A DNA stretch of 64,000 nt from Sphingomonas turrisvirgatae. Lineage in GTDB: Bacteria; Pseudomonadota; Alphaproteobacteria; Sphingomonadales; Sphingomonadaceae. The notes beneath the pieces are model-generated. The model did no database searches and was not told where the DNA came from. It saw nothing but the letters and a program-made list of their open reading frames with translations. The translations under genes and the position numbers were made by a program. Shown piece after piece: positions 24,088 through 33,450 of the stretch; the stretch's first letter is position 1, and each line of letters starts with the position of its first letter. The DNA lies in NCBI RefSeq assembly GCF_001721295.1, contig NZ_MDDS01000013.1, positions 186,001-250,000 of the forward strand, given 5' to 3'.

Positions 24088-26048
24088 CAGTGCGTCACCC
24101 GCAGTTGCGAGATCCGCGCGGCGATCTCGGCAAAGGTCTGGCTGAGCTGAACCGAGTCGTTCGCCTGATAGGCGCGGTTCGGTGAGGCGCAGTCCCGCAG
24201 CATCTGCGTCAACGTGGTCCCGAAGGCGATCACCCATACGGTGATGTTCTTCTGCTCCTTGGCAACCTTGCAAAGTTGCAGCAGCCGGGTTTCGACGATC
24301 GCGTCCTGCGCGCTACTGGTCGGCAGCGCGGCCGAGCTGGTGCGGCGCCGGTCGAGCGCGGACAGGCCATAGGCGTCGTAATCCGAGATATTCGTTTCCG
24401 TGTCGCCGTCGGTCATGAAGATGAGGTGCCGGCTGATCGAGCCGCCATTTGGCGCGGTCGCATTTTCGGACGCGAACAGCCCCTGCGCCGACATCAGCCG
24501 CAGCCCCCACAGGAAGCCGACGTCATGATAGGTGAGCCCGGCCGGGTTCAAATTGTTGAGATAGGCATTGATGCTGTAATTGGTCAGTTCGGCCAGCTTC
24601 ATCGCAGGCGACGGACAGGCTGCGCGATCGTTCGGATAGGACGACAGGTTGATGTAGTTGCTCGTCGTCCGCACGGTCGCCGTGTTCCACCCGGTCGGGT
24701 TGGTATAGTTGCCGACCGCGCGCGCATAGACCAAAGCGGGAATGGCCGGCCGCCATTGCGTGCGCGGGTCCCCCGGGTTGGGCACCAGGTCGACATCGAG
24801 ATCATAGGCAGGCTGGCTGTCATTGGGCGAACTGGTCTGACGCTCTTCGATGCAGGCGCCAGTCGTGCCAGGCCAGCTGATCGTCCGGTTCGCATGGTTG
24901 TTGCCGATCTGCGCGACAAAGCTGCCGCCGCTCACCAGCCCGGTCGCCAGCGAGCCTTTCAGGCCCGCGACATTGTAGGCAACCGGCTTGTAATACCAGA
25001 AATAGTTCTTGTTGATCCCCGTCTGACCCGCATTTGGGTTCGGTTTCTCCGTCGCCACGCGACTCTGCTTGTAATTCGTATATCGAGTCTCGGTCAGCGT
25101 GCAGACGCCATTCGACAGGGCGGCGGAATAGTTACTGCCATTGATCGTCTGAGTTTGAGTCCAAGTCTTCCACAGATCGCCGTTCGGTTGTGTCGTCTCG
25201 ACGGGGGTCGTGTTCTCGGTCGTCGTCTTGGACGTATTGCCCGGCGCGACACAACTTTCGGACGGCAATGTGCTCTTGAGCGTCTCGACCATACCCGATA
25301 GCTTCGTCCACCCGGTATAGGTTGTGGTCCTCGCGCCCTGCGCGCCGGACGCCGTCTCCGTATATTCGCCCTTCTCCCGCGACTGATAGGTCCAGCTGTC
25401 GACCATCCAGTCGCGCTTCAGCAGCATCCCCACGTTGACGGTCGAGGAATAGGGCACGAAGCCATAGCGCACGCGCACGCCGCCCATCTTCGCCTTGTCC
25501 AGCGTGGAATAGAAATCCACCACGGCCTTGCGCAGCACCTTGATCCGCGGCTGGCTGTCGCCGGGATTGGTTTCGCCCATCGATAGCGTGGTATCGAGGA
25601 CGAACATGATGTCGCTGTTCGGCAGCTGCAGCTGCGCTTCGCATTGCACCTGAATGTCCACGGCCGGCTGCCTGAACGCGGACATGACGGTCATCGGCAC
25701 CGTCGCATTGGCGGTCGCGCGAACGATCATGTCGTTGCTGACCTTATACTGGATGGTCGAGTTGCGACTGCCGTAACGTCCCGCATTGAAGTTCGCGATG
25801 AAGAAGCGATTCGCCGCAGCTTCGGATTCCTTGTCGAAATCCGATCCCGTCATCGATCGCCGGCCAGCCAGAACGGCGGCGTCGCAGGCCTGCTGCAAGC
25901 GCGACTTGACGAGATATTCGCGGCTGACGTCCATTGCGCCGCCAACCATTGCCATCAATGGAAACAGCGCGAACGCGAACAGCATGAGTGTGTTGCCCCG
26001 ACGGTCGGGCGCCAGCTGCTTCAACAGTGCGATCATACGGCCAGTCAT
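24087..26048 (-). CDS. TadG-like pilus assembly protein with von Willebrand A domain
   Basis: 653 residues. The N-terminal DRRGNTLMLFAFALFPLMAM helix is the TadE/G-like membrane region, followed by the TadG stalk (SREYLVKSRLQQACDAAVLA). A large extracytoplasmic part carries a VWA fold: FVLDTTLSMGE near residue 151 is a DxTxS variant of the MIDAS motif, and IFMTDGDTE lies near 546. Between them is a long low-complexity Thr/Asn-rich insert. The protein probably sits in the inner membrane with its VWA domain outside, supporting pilus or adhesion functions. First gene of the run TadG-TadE-TadE-PilZ. Its base composition looks lower in GC than the flanks. Confidence 0.85.
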   Translation of the reverse strand: MTGRMIALLKQLAPDRRGNTLMLFAFALFPLMAMVGGAMDVSREYLVKSRLQQACDAAVLAGRRSMTGSDFDKESEAAANRFFIANFNAGRYGSRNSTIQYKVSNDMIVRATANATVPMTVMSAFRQPAVDIQVQCEAQLQLPNSDIMFVLDTTLSMGETNPGDSQPRIKVLRKAVVDFYSTLDKAKMGGVRVRYGFVPYSSTVNVGMLLKRDWMVDSWTYQSREKGEYTETASGAQGARTTTYTGWTKLSGMVETLKSTLPSESCVAPGNTSKTTTENTTPVETTQPNGDLWKTWTQTQTINGSNYSAALSNGVCTLTETRYTNYKQSRVATEKPNPNAGQTGINKNYFWYYKPVAYNVAGLKGSLATGLVSGGSFVAQIGNNHANRTISWPGTTGACIEERQTSSPNDSQPAYDLDVDLVPNPGDPRTQWRPAIPALVYARAVGNYTNPTGWNTATVRTTSNYINLSSYPNDRAACPSPAMKLAELTNYSINAYLNNLNPAGLTYHDVGFLWGLRLMSAQGLFASENATAPNGGSISRHLIFMTDGDTETNISDYDAYGLSALDRRRTSSAALPTSSAQDAIVETRLLQLCKVAKEQKNITVWVIAFGTTLTQMLRDCASPNRAYQANDSVQLSQTFAEIAARISQLRVTH

Positions 26049-26202
26049 GGAAGTCCCCCATGAAGCTGGATGCCATACATTGCTTAACCAACCGCTAAGG
26101 CGGCACTTTGCTGCCTAATCCCAAATCATCTTCGTGATCGTTTCGGCCGGATACCGAATTTTTACGCCAAATGACCTATGACGCCGGCTTCAGGAGAGCG
26201 AG

Positions 26203-26511
26203 ATGACACGCCGATCCGTCCAAGTTTTACTTATCAGTGCTGCCGCCATGTTCGCCATCGGATGCACCGCGGCGTCGGAAATCGCCCGTAGCCAGATGGT
26301 TCAGGCGCTCGCCCACGGCGACCATCCCGCAGCATTGCACCTCAGCCTGTTGCGAAGCCGCTTTGCCGTGTTGGCGATCGTGGCGATCTCCGCCGGTGCC
26401 GGCGTCATTGCCACGCTGCTTTATGTGAAGCTGATCGGCACGATCGGTCGGGCGGCAAAAGCCGCGACGCGAGCGTCGGTTCCTGGCTCGCAGTCCGTCG
26501 CTGCCGGCTAG
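26203..26511 (+). CDS. Small membrane protein, unknown function
   Basis: 102 residues with two hydrophobic segments: residues about 8-22 (VLLISAAAMFAIGC) and 53-77 (FAVLAIVAISAGAGVIATLL). The first could be a signal peptide or anchor; the IGC ending resembles a lipobox but lacks the usual residue at -3. A strong AGGAGA lies 7 bases before the ATG. Divergent from the tad-like run and followed by the EF-hand gene after 110 bases. I recognise no family. Confidence that it is coding rests on the ribosome site and on clean hydrophobic segments. Confidence 0.6.
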   Translation: MTRRSVQVLLISAAAMFAIGCTAASEIARSQMVQALAHGDHPAALHLSLLRSRFAVLAIVAISAGAGVIATLLYVKLIGTIGRAAKAATRASVPGSQSVAAG

Positions 26512-26621
26512 CAGGCGGCCGGCCTAAGCCCGTCGTGCCGGATTGTCCGGCCATCGTGCCATGTCCCTGCCGTAAATTGCGGGCTATCACCGGGGCATAG
26601 CCGCATCATTCCGGGAAGCCC

Positions 26622-27137
26622 ATGTATCACTTCATCCTGCTCGCTTCGCTGCTGGCTGCCGCGCCTGTCGCCCAGGATGTCGTGCCGGCGGGCCTCCCGG
26701 TGAAGCAGCCCCAGCCCGGTGCAGAGCCGATCCCGCTGATGATCGCCGAACCGGTCGCGATGGCAATCGCGGCGTTCGATGCAAATGGCGATGCCAGCGT
26801 CACGCGCGCAGAGTTCGACGACGGCGTTGCCCGCAGCTTTGCATCGATCGCGAAGGATGAGCCGACGATCGGCTATATCGCCTTTGGTGATTGGGCTGAG
26901 CGCTGGCTGGGGAACCGCAACGCGCTGCCCAGCCCGTTTGAAGTCGACCAGGATGGTGACAACCGGATCTCGCTGGCAGAGCTGCAGGCGCGGTTCGCGT
27001 TATTCTTCGATCGTTTCGATCGCGACAAGAACGGTGCGATCGCGCGCAGCGAACTGCTGACCGTGCGGCAGACCACGCGCCCCGGCGATCGGCCGGCCGA
27101 ATCCGGCGGATCGCCCCGACAACGACGGCGGCGCTGA
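26622..27137 (+). CDS. Exported EF-hand domain protein
   Basis: 171 residues. A signal peptide (MYHFILLASLLAAAPVAQ) is followed by a Pro-rich stretch and three EF-hand loops: DANGDASVTRAEF near residue 53, DQDGDNRISLAEL near 109 and DRDKNGAIARSEL near 133. The spacing of Asp/Asn/Glu matches 12-residue calcium loops. The C-terminus is Gly/Arg-rich. Such small periplasmic EF-hand proteins are common in Sphingomonadales; their roles are mostly unknown. Neighbouring genes are a membrane protein upstream and a CDF metal exporter downstream, so a metal-related role is conceivable but not shown. Confidence 0.8.
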   Translation: MYHFILLASLLAAAPVAQDVVPAGLPVKQPQPGAEPIPLMIAEPVAMAIAAFDANGDASVTRAEFDDGVARSFASIAKDEPTIGYIAFGDWAERWLGNRNALPSPFEVDQDGDNRISLAELQARFALFFDRFDRDKNGAIARSELLTVRQTTRPGDRPAESGGSPRQRRRR

Positions 27138-27210
27138 CCGGTCGCGGCGTGCGGCGGGCCTGAGCGGATGTCCTAGCATCTCATGCCGCGCAGCCGCTAA
27201 GAAAGTTGCG

Positions 27211-28149
27211 ATGTCCGGATCGCACCGCCACGACCATGCCGCGCACGGTCATTCACATAGCCACGGCCACAGCCACGCTCCCGCCGATTTCGGCCGCGCG
27301 TTCCTGATCGCCACCACGCTGAACCTCGCCTTCGTCTTCGTGGAGGGCGCGGCGGGGCTGTGGACCGGTTCGATGGCGCTGCTTGCCGATGCCGGACACA
27401 ATCTGTCCGACGTTCTTGGCCTGCTGATCGCATGGGGCGGCGCGTCGCTGGCCAAGCGCCCCGCCTCGCGCCGGTTCACCTATGGGTTGCGCAGCTCGAC
27501 CATCCTCGCCGCGCTGGGCAATGCCGTGCTGTTGCTGTTCGCCGTGGGTGCGATCGCGCTGGAAGCATCGCGGCGCTTTTCCGAGCCGCCGCCAGTTCCG
27601 GGCACGACGGTGATGATCGTTGCGGGGATCGGGATCGTCATCAACACGGTCACCGCCCTGATGTTTGCCAGCGGACGCAAGGGCGACATCAACATCCGGG
27701 GCGCCTATCTCCACATGGCGGCGGACGCAGCCGTTTCGGCGGCGGTAGTCGTGGGCGGCGCGCTGATCCTGTGGACCGGACAGGCGTGGATCGACCCGGC
27801 GCTGAGCCTGATCATCGTTGCGGTGATCCTGTGGAGCACATGGGGCCTGCTGCGCGATTCGGTTACGATGGCGCTCAACGCCGTGCCGCCGGGAATCAAT
27901 GCCGAGAAGGTGGAGGCGACGCTCGGCACCCTGCCGGGTGTAACGCGCGTACATGACCTGCACATCTGGCCGATGAGCACGACGGAAGTCGCGCTGACCG
28001 CACATCTGCTCATGCCCGGGGGGCACCCGGGCGACGCGTTCCTGCGCGATGCGGAGCATCGGCTGGAGCATGATTATGGCATCGGGCACGCGACGCTGCA
28101 GATCGAACTGGGCGATGACGATCCCTGTGGGCTGCACCACGGCCATTGA
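27211..28149 (+). CDS. Cation diffusion facilitator (CzcD/ZntB-type zinc exporter)
   Basis: 312 residues. A His-rich N-terminus (SHRHDHAAHGHSHSHGHSHA) should bind zinc. Six membrane helices follow, with the metal site residues in DAGHNLSDVLG and HMAADAAVS (both HxxxD), and a C-terminal cytoplasmic domain (GVTRVHDLHIWPMSTTEVAL). These proteins exchange Zn2+ or Cd2+ for protons. No metal-responsive regulator is adjacent. The EF-hand gene is 73 bases upstream; the next gene is convergent with a 12-base gap. Confidence 0.93.
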   Translation: MSGSHRHDHAAHGHSHSHGHSHAPADFGRAFLIATTLNLAFVFVEGAAGLWTGSMALLADAGHNLSDVLGLLIAWGGASLAKRPASRRFTYGLRSSTILAALGNAVLLLFAVGAIALEASRRFSEPPPVPGTTVMIVAGIGIVINTVTALMFASGRKGDINIRGAYLHMAADAAVSAAVVVGGALILWTGQAWIDPALSLIIVAVILWSTWGLLRDSVTMALNAVPPGINAEKVEATLGTLPGVTRVHDLHIWPMSTTEVALTAHLLMPGGHPGDAFLRDAEHRLEHDYGIGHATLQIELGDDDPCGLHHGH

Positions 28150-28161
28150 GGCCTGCCGCGA

Positions 28162-28782
28162 TCAGCCGAAATGCACGGCGAGCCAGACGGTCGGCCGATC
28201 GGGATCGGTCCGCGTGACCCAATGCCGCGTACGCGCCGGGATCATCAGATGATCGCCCGGTGCCAGCGCCGCCTCCTCGCTCCCCTCAAGCCGGATCGCC
28301 GCGCTACCCGCCAGCAGCACGACCCACTCGTCATGCGGCTGCTCGAACGGCGCATCTTCCGGCGTGCTCTGGCCCGCTGAGACGATCCGTTCGACCCGGG
28401 CCTTGCCCACGCCGGCCAGCTGCGTGAACACCTCGCCCCGCTTGGCCGCCGGCAGGTTGGCGAGCATGTTCGCGACTTTCGGCTTGCGCAGCTTGGGCTT
28501 GGGCGGCGGCTTCGGCGCGGGTGCAGGCTTGGCCTTGACCTTGGGCAGTCCCTTGGCCGCCTCCGCCCAGTCGTTGCGCATCGCGCCGCGCAGGTAGGTC
28601 GCGACCTCGTCAGCGCTGGCAGTCAGCCCGCCCTCGCCGAAGCCGAACAGCTGCTTGCCCCCGGCGTCGGTCAGCCCGTACTTGCCGAAATCGCCCCCGG
28701 CCTTGCGCCGGCGCGACTTGACCAGCTTCAGCCCGCGATGCCGCGCGCTTTCCCTTAGTGCCTGGTCGTCGGGATCGGCCAT
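28162..28782 (-). CDS. Cupin protein fused to an N-terminal sphingomonad domain
   Basis: 206 residues. Residues 1-60 (ESARHRGLKLVKSRRRKAGG then DFGKYGLTDAGG) form a small basic domain with no membrane segment, which I do not recognise beyond sphingomonad hypotheticals. A Lys/Pro linker (KAKPAPAPKPPPKPKLRKPK) leads to a cupin of the small phosphoribosylaminoimidazole-like type: ERIVSAGQSTPEDAPFEQPH, WVVLLAGSAAIRLEG and APGDHLMIPARTRHWV. The metal-binding His/Glu set is only partial. The start at 28782 overlaps the stop of the upstream zinc-finger gene (TGATG). The fusion is unusual and its role is unknown. Confidence 0.7.
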   Translation of the reverse strand: MADPDDQALRESARHRGLKLVKSRRRKAGGDFGKYGLTDAGGKQLFGFGEGGLTASADEVATYLRGAMRNDWAEAAKGLPKVKAKPAPAPKPPPKPKLRKPKVANMLANLPAAKRGEVFTQLAGVGKARVERIVSAGQSTPEDAPFEQPHDEWVVLLAGSAAIRLEGSEEAALAPGDHLMIPARTRHWVTRTDPDRPTVWLAVHFG

Positions 28783-28943
28783 CAGGCGCCGCCAATCCCC
28801 TCGACCACCTTGCCGGTGCCGCCGCATTCGGGGCAATCGGCATCATCCAGCCGCCCGGTACCGCGGCAGCGAGGGCAGACATTCTCACCCGTTCCCGGTG
28901 TGCCGGGCGCGGCATCGTCGCCGGAGTTCAGTGGGTCGCTCAT
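28782..28943 (-). CDS. 53-residue protein with a CxxCxGxG-type zinc finger
   Basis: Very short gene. The product starts MSDPLNSGDDAAPG, has a Gly-rich linker, then two zinc-knuckle-like pairs: VCPRCRGTGR near residue 21 and DCPECGGTGKV near 37, the CxxCxGxG repeats of DnaJ-type fingers. GAGGAG lies 9 bases before the ATG. Its stop overlaps the start of the cupin-fusion gene, so the two are translated together and probably act together. Four Cys in this spacing make zinc binding likely. Function is unknown; the pair looks like a lineage-specific unit. Confidence 0.75.
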   Translation of the reverse strand: MSDPLNSGDDAAPGTPGTGENVCPRCRGTGRLDDADCPECGGTGKVVEGIGGA

Positions 28944-29011
28944 CGCCGATCTCCTCTTGCTTCGCGCAACGCAGCACGGTGCCGCTTGGCTCCCTTTGCG
29001 GTAGCCTCTAA

Positions 29012-30154
<1,143 letters not shown>

Positions 30155-30228
30155 TTGCGCGGCGGAGCGTGGAGTCTTAGGGTTGCGACACAGCCCGTGA
30201 ATGCGCGCTTGTGCGCGAGGAGAGTTGC

Positions 30229-30435
30229 GTGACCGATCAGCCTGAAACGACCGACGAGATTGCCAACGAGATCACCGCTGCGGTCCGCGCCGCGCGCGAG
30301 ACGGCCGAGCGCGCCGAAGGCAAGCCCCAGCCCGGCGAAGGCAAGAAGTGGCCGCTCAAGGAGATCGGCATCGGCATCGGTTCGGCCGCGCTGGCCGCTG
30401 CGGTCCTCTACGCCGCGCGCCGCAACAAGAACTGA
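30229..30435 (+). CDS. Small protein with a C-terminal membrane segment
   Basis: 68 residues from GTG 30229: a helical acidic N-half (EIANEITAAVRAARETAERA) and a C-terminal hydrophobic helix (IGIGIGSAALAAAVLYA) with a basic end. GAGGAGAG lies 5 bases before the GTG; an upstream ATG frame (30211) adds six residues with no better site. It lies 75 bases after tgt and 26 before the peptidase gene. I recall similar proteins in sphingomonads without assigned function. Confidence 0.7.
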   Translation: MTDQPETTDEIANEITAAVRAARETAERAEGKPQPGEGKKWPLKEIGIGIGSAALAAAVLYAARRNKN

Positions 30436-30461
30436 ACGTTCCGCGTCCTTCGGAGACCTAG

Positions 30462-33290
30462 ATGCGCCTCACCCGTACCGCGCTGCTCCTCAGCGCTGCC
30501 CTGCTTCCGTTCGCGGCGCATGCCCAGGATGCGGCCCCCGCCCCGGCCAAGCCGATCGCCGTCGCGCCGCTCGCCTATACCGAGCGCACGCTGCCCAATG
30601 GCCTGCGGGTCTATGCCATTCGCGATACCTCGACCGCCAATGTATCGGTGCAGGTCTGGTACGATGTCGGGAGCAAGGACGATCCGGCCGGCAAGTCCGG
30701 CTTTGCGCACATGTTCGAACATCTGATGTTCAAGGGCACGCGCAACCTGGTGGACGAGCAGATGGACCGACTGACGGAAGACGTCGGCGGGTACAATAAT
30801 GCGTCGACCAATTCGGACTATACCAACTATTACGAGGTGGTGCCGGCCAACCACCTCGAGCGGCTGCTGTTCGCCGAGGGCGATCGCATGGCGAGCCTGA
30901 TCGTCGATCAGAAGGTGTTCGCCAGCGAACGCGACGTGGTGAAGGAAGAACTGCGCAGCCGCGTCCTGGCCTCGCCCTACGGCAAGCTGTTCTACATCTA
31001 CTTCCCCAACATCTCCTATTCGGTTCATCCCTATGCCCGTCCCGGCATCGGCAGCATCGAAGATCTGGACGCAGCGACGATCGACGACATTCGCGCCTTC
31101 CACGCGACCTATTATCGGCCCGACAATGCGGTGTTGGTCGTGGCCGGCAATTTCGACCCCAAACAGCTCGACCGGTGGGTGGACCAGTATTTCGGACAGA
31201 TCGCGACGCCCAAGCGCCCGATCCCGCGCGTGACGGTCGCCGAGCCGCCGCGCACCGTCGCGACGCGCAAGACGGTTTATGAAGCGAACACGCCGCTGCC
31301 CGCCGTGCTGCTCAGCTATCAGCTGCCCGCCGACAATGATGCCGACACGCCTGCGCTGATGGTGCTCGACGGGATCCTATCGGGCGGCGAGAATTCGCGG
31401 CTCTATCGCAACATCGTCTATCGCGATCAGTTGGCGGCGCAGGCCGACACGTTCCTGGACACGCGCCAGTCGACGGGTGCCTATGCGATGTACGCCATCC
31501 TGGCCGGCGGCAAGTCGGCCGAACAGGGCGAGCAGGCGATGCGCCGCGAGATCGCCGACCTGCGCGACAAGCCGGTGAGCGAGGCCGAACTTGCCGAGGC
31601 CAAGAACGAAATCCTGACCAGCGCGCTCAAGAGCCGCGAGACCGCCGAAGGCAAGGCATCGACGCTGGCCGCATCGATCATCGTCAGCCGCGACCCCAAG
31701 GCTGCCGACCAGCAGCTTGCCGCGATCGCGCGCGTCACAGCCGCCGACATTCAGCGAGTCGCACGCAAATATCTGAACGACAATCAGTCGGCGGCGCTCG
31801 TCTATTTGCCGCAGGAAGCGGGCAAGACCGGCGATACGGTAAGCATCGCCCCGACGGTAAAGGTCGCGCCGCTCGTCGCGCCCAAGGACATCGTCGTCCA
31901 CACTCAGGCAAGCGCCGCCGAACGCGTGGCGATACCTGCCCCGGCTGCGCCGGTCGCGCCGACAATCCCGAGCGCGAGCGAGACGAAGCTCGCCAACGGC
32001 ATGCGCGTCATCGTGGTCGAGAAGCGCGACCTCCCAATCGTCACCGCCACGGTCGTCAGCACCGCCGGCGGGTCGCGCGACCTGCCCGGCAAGGCCGGCA
32101 CTGCCAGCCTGGCGGCCCAGTTGATGACCAAGGGCACCGTTACGCGCAGTGCCGAGCAGATCGCGCAGCAGATCGAGTCGCTCGGCGGGTCGATCGGTGC
32201 CGGTGCCGATTGGGATGCCGCCTTCGCGACGGTGACGGTCAAGGCCGACCAAGTGGCACCCGCGATGACGATTCTAGCCGATGTCGCGCGTAACCCGGCG
32301 TTCGCGCAGGCGGAAATCGATCGAGCACGCAAACAGTCGGTCGATGGGATCACCGTGCAGCTCAAGGACCCGGCGGCGCTGGCGGGCTATACCGCCAGCC
32401 GCACGGTGTTCGGCGATGGCCCTTATGGCAATGTTCTGGGCGGCACGCCGACCTCGCTGCCACGCATCGCGCGCGACGATGTGGTCGCCGCCTATCGCAC
32501 AGGGTGGAACCCGAATTCGGCCGCATTGGTGGTTGTCGGCGATATCGCGCGCGCCGATGCCGGCGCACTTGCGCAGAAGCTGTTCGGGGACTGGAAGGCG
32601 AACGGGGTCGCAGTGCCGGCAGTGACACCTCCGGTCGCGGCAAAGCCGCGGGTGATCGTTGTCGATATGCCCGACGCCGGGCAAGCCGGTGTCGTCGTCG
32701 CGCGGCCGGGCATCGCCCGATCGAACCCGGACTTCTATGCCGCGCAAGTGGCCAATGCGACCCTGGGCGTCGGCTTCACCTCGCGCCTCAACCGCGAAAT
32801 CCGCATCAAGCGCGGCCTTGCTTATGGTGCCAGCAGCGGGGTCGATACGCGGAGGCTGTCCGGCATCGTCACCGCGTCCACGCAGACGAAAAACCCGTCC
32901 GCACCGGAAGTCGTCAGCCTCATCGCGGCCGAGATGAAGCGCATGGCGAGCGAACCGGTCCCGGCGGCCGAGCTGGAGACGCGCAAGGCGGTGCTGGTCG
33001 GCAGCTTCGGCCGTCGGATCGAGCGGACCGATGGCATTGCGGGCGCGCTGGCCGATTATGTGGCAGAGGGCGTGCCGCTCGAAACGCTGCGCAGCTACAT
33101 TCCAGCCATCCAGGGCGTGGACCCGGCGGCCGTGCAGGCCGCGGCCGCAAAGGTGCTGGACCCGACGGGCGCGAGCATCGTCGTGGTCGGCGATGCCAAG
33201 CAGTTCGTTGATGCGCTGCGCCAAAGCTATCCGCGGGTCGAGGTTATCCCGGCCGCATCGCTGAACCTGGACAGCGCAGCGCTGAAGTGA
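30462..33290 (+). CDS. M16 family zinc metallopeptidase, two fused units
   Basis: 942 residues. A signal peptide (ALLLSAALLPFAAHA) marks export. The first M16 unit is active-type: the inverted zinc motif HMFEH begins at residue 83. The second half (from about 500) has the matching M16 fold but lacks HxxEH (AGTASLAAQLMTKG replaces it), so it is the non-catalytic partner, as in pitrilysin-like fused peptidases. It probably degrades peptides in the periplasm. Two Pro-rich linkers separate the domains. The first 26 bases after the small membrane gene are non-coding. A REP-like hairpin follows the stop. Confidence 0.92.
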   Translation: MRLTRTALLLSAALLPFAAHAQDAAPAPAKPIAVAPLAYTERTLPNGLRVYAIRDTSTANVSVQVWYDVGSKDDPAGKSGFAHMFEHLMFKGTRNLVDEQMDRLTEDVGGYNNASTNSDYTNYYEVVPANHLERLLFAEGDRMASLIVDQKVFASERDVVKEELRSRVLASPYGKLFYIYFPNISYSVHPYARPGIGSIEDLDAATIDDIRAFHATYYRPDNAVLVVAGNFDPKQLDRWVDQYFGQIATPKRPIPRVTVAEPPRTVATRKTVYEANTPLPAVLLSYQLPADNDADTPALMVLDGILSGGENSRLYRNIVYRDQLAAQADTFLDTRQSTGAYAMYAILAGGKSAEQGEQAMRREIADLRDKPVSEAELAEAKNEILTSALKSRETAEGKASTLAASIIVSRDPKAADQQLAAIARVTAADIQRVARKYLNDNQSAALVYLPQEAGKTGDTVSIAPTVKVAPLVAPKDIVVHTQASAAERVAIPAPAAPVAPTIPSASETKLANGMRVIVVEKRDLPIVTATVVSTAGGSRDLPGKAGTASLAAQLMTKGTVTRSAEQIAQQIESLGGSIGAGADWDAAFATVTVKADQVAPAMTILADVARNPAFAQAEIDRARKQSVDGITVQLKDPAALAGYTASRTVFGDGPYGNVLGGTPTSLPRIARDDVVAAYRTGWNPNSAALVVVGDIARADAGALAQKLFGDWKANGVAVPAVTPPVAAKPRVIVVDMPDAGQAGVVVARPGIARSNPDFYAAQVANATLGVGFTSRLNREIRIKRGLAYGASSGVDTRRLSGIVTASTQTKNPSAPEVVSLIAAEMKRMASEPVPAAELETRKAVLVGSFGRRIERTDGIAGALADYVAEGVPLETLRSYIPAIQGVDPAAVQAAAAKVLDPTGASIVVVGDAKQFVDALRQSYPRVEVIPAASLNLDSAALK

Positions 33291-33300
33291 CTGACTGGTT

Positions 33301-33332
33301 CCCGTCATCCCGGCGAGCGCCGGGATGACGGG
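33301..33332. repeat. REP-like palindrome, GTCATCCCGGC family
   Basis: A perfect 14-base stem: CCCGTCATCCCGGC at 33301-33314 pairs with GCCGGGATGACGGG at 33319-33332 around GAGC. A relative lies at 54961-54988. This type of element is common between genes in sphingomonads. It could end or stabilise the M16 transcript, but there is no T-run. Confidence 0.7.
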
Positions 33333-33450
33333 ATCACGTCACAGCTTGCATTAATCATCATCCGTTTCACGGCGGGACGCCGCTGAATCGGGGGCAGAAA
33401 GCCAGTCGCGATCACGCTAGACCGCCCGCCGCAACCGGGAAAATTCAGGC

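Noticed and set aside
27211..27290. Short CAC/GGCCAC repeats as a possible regulatory array
   Set aside because: They encode the His-rich N-terminus of the CDF transporter and are explained by coding.
30211..30228. Upstream start for the small membrane protein after tgt
   Set aside because: The GTG at 30229 has GAGGAGAG at proper spacing, while the upstream codon does not.
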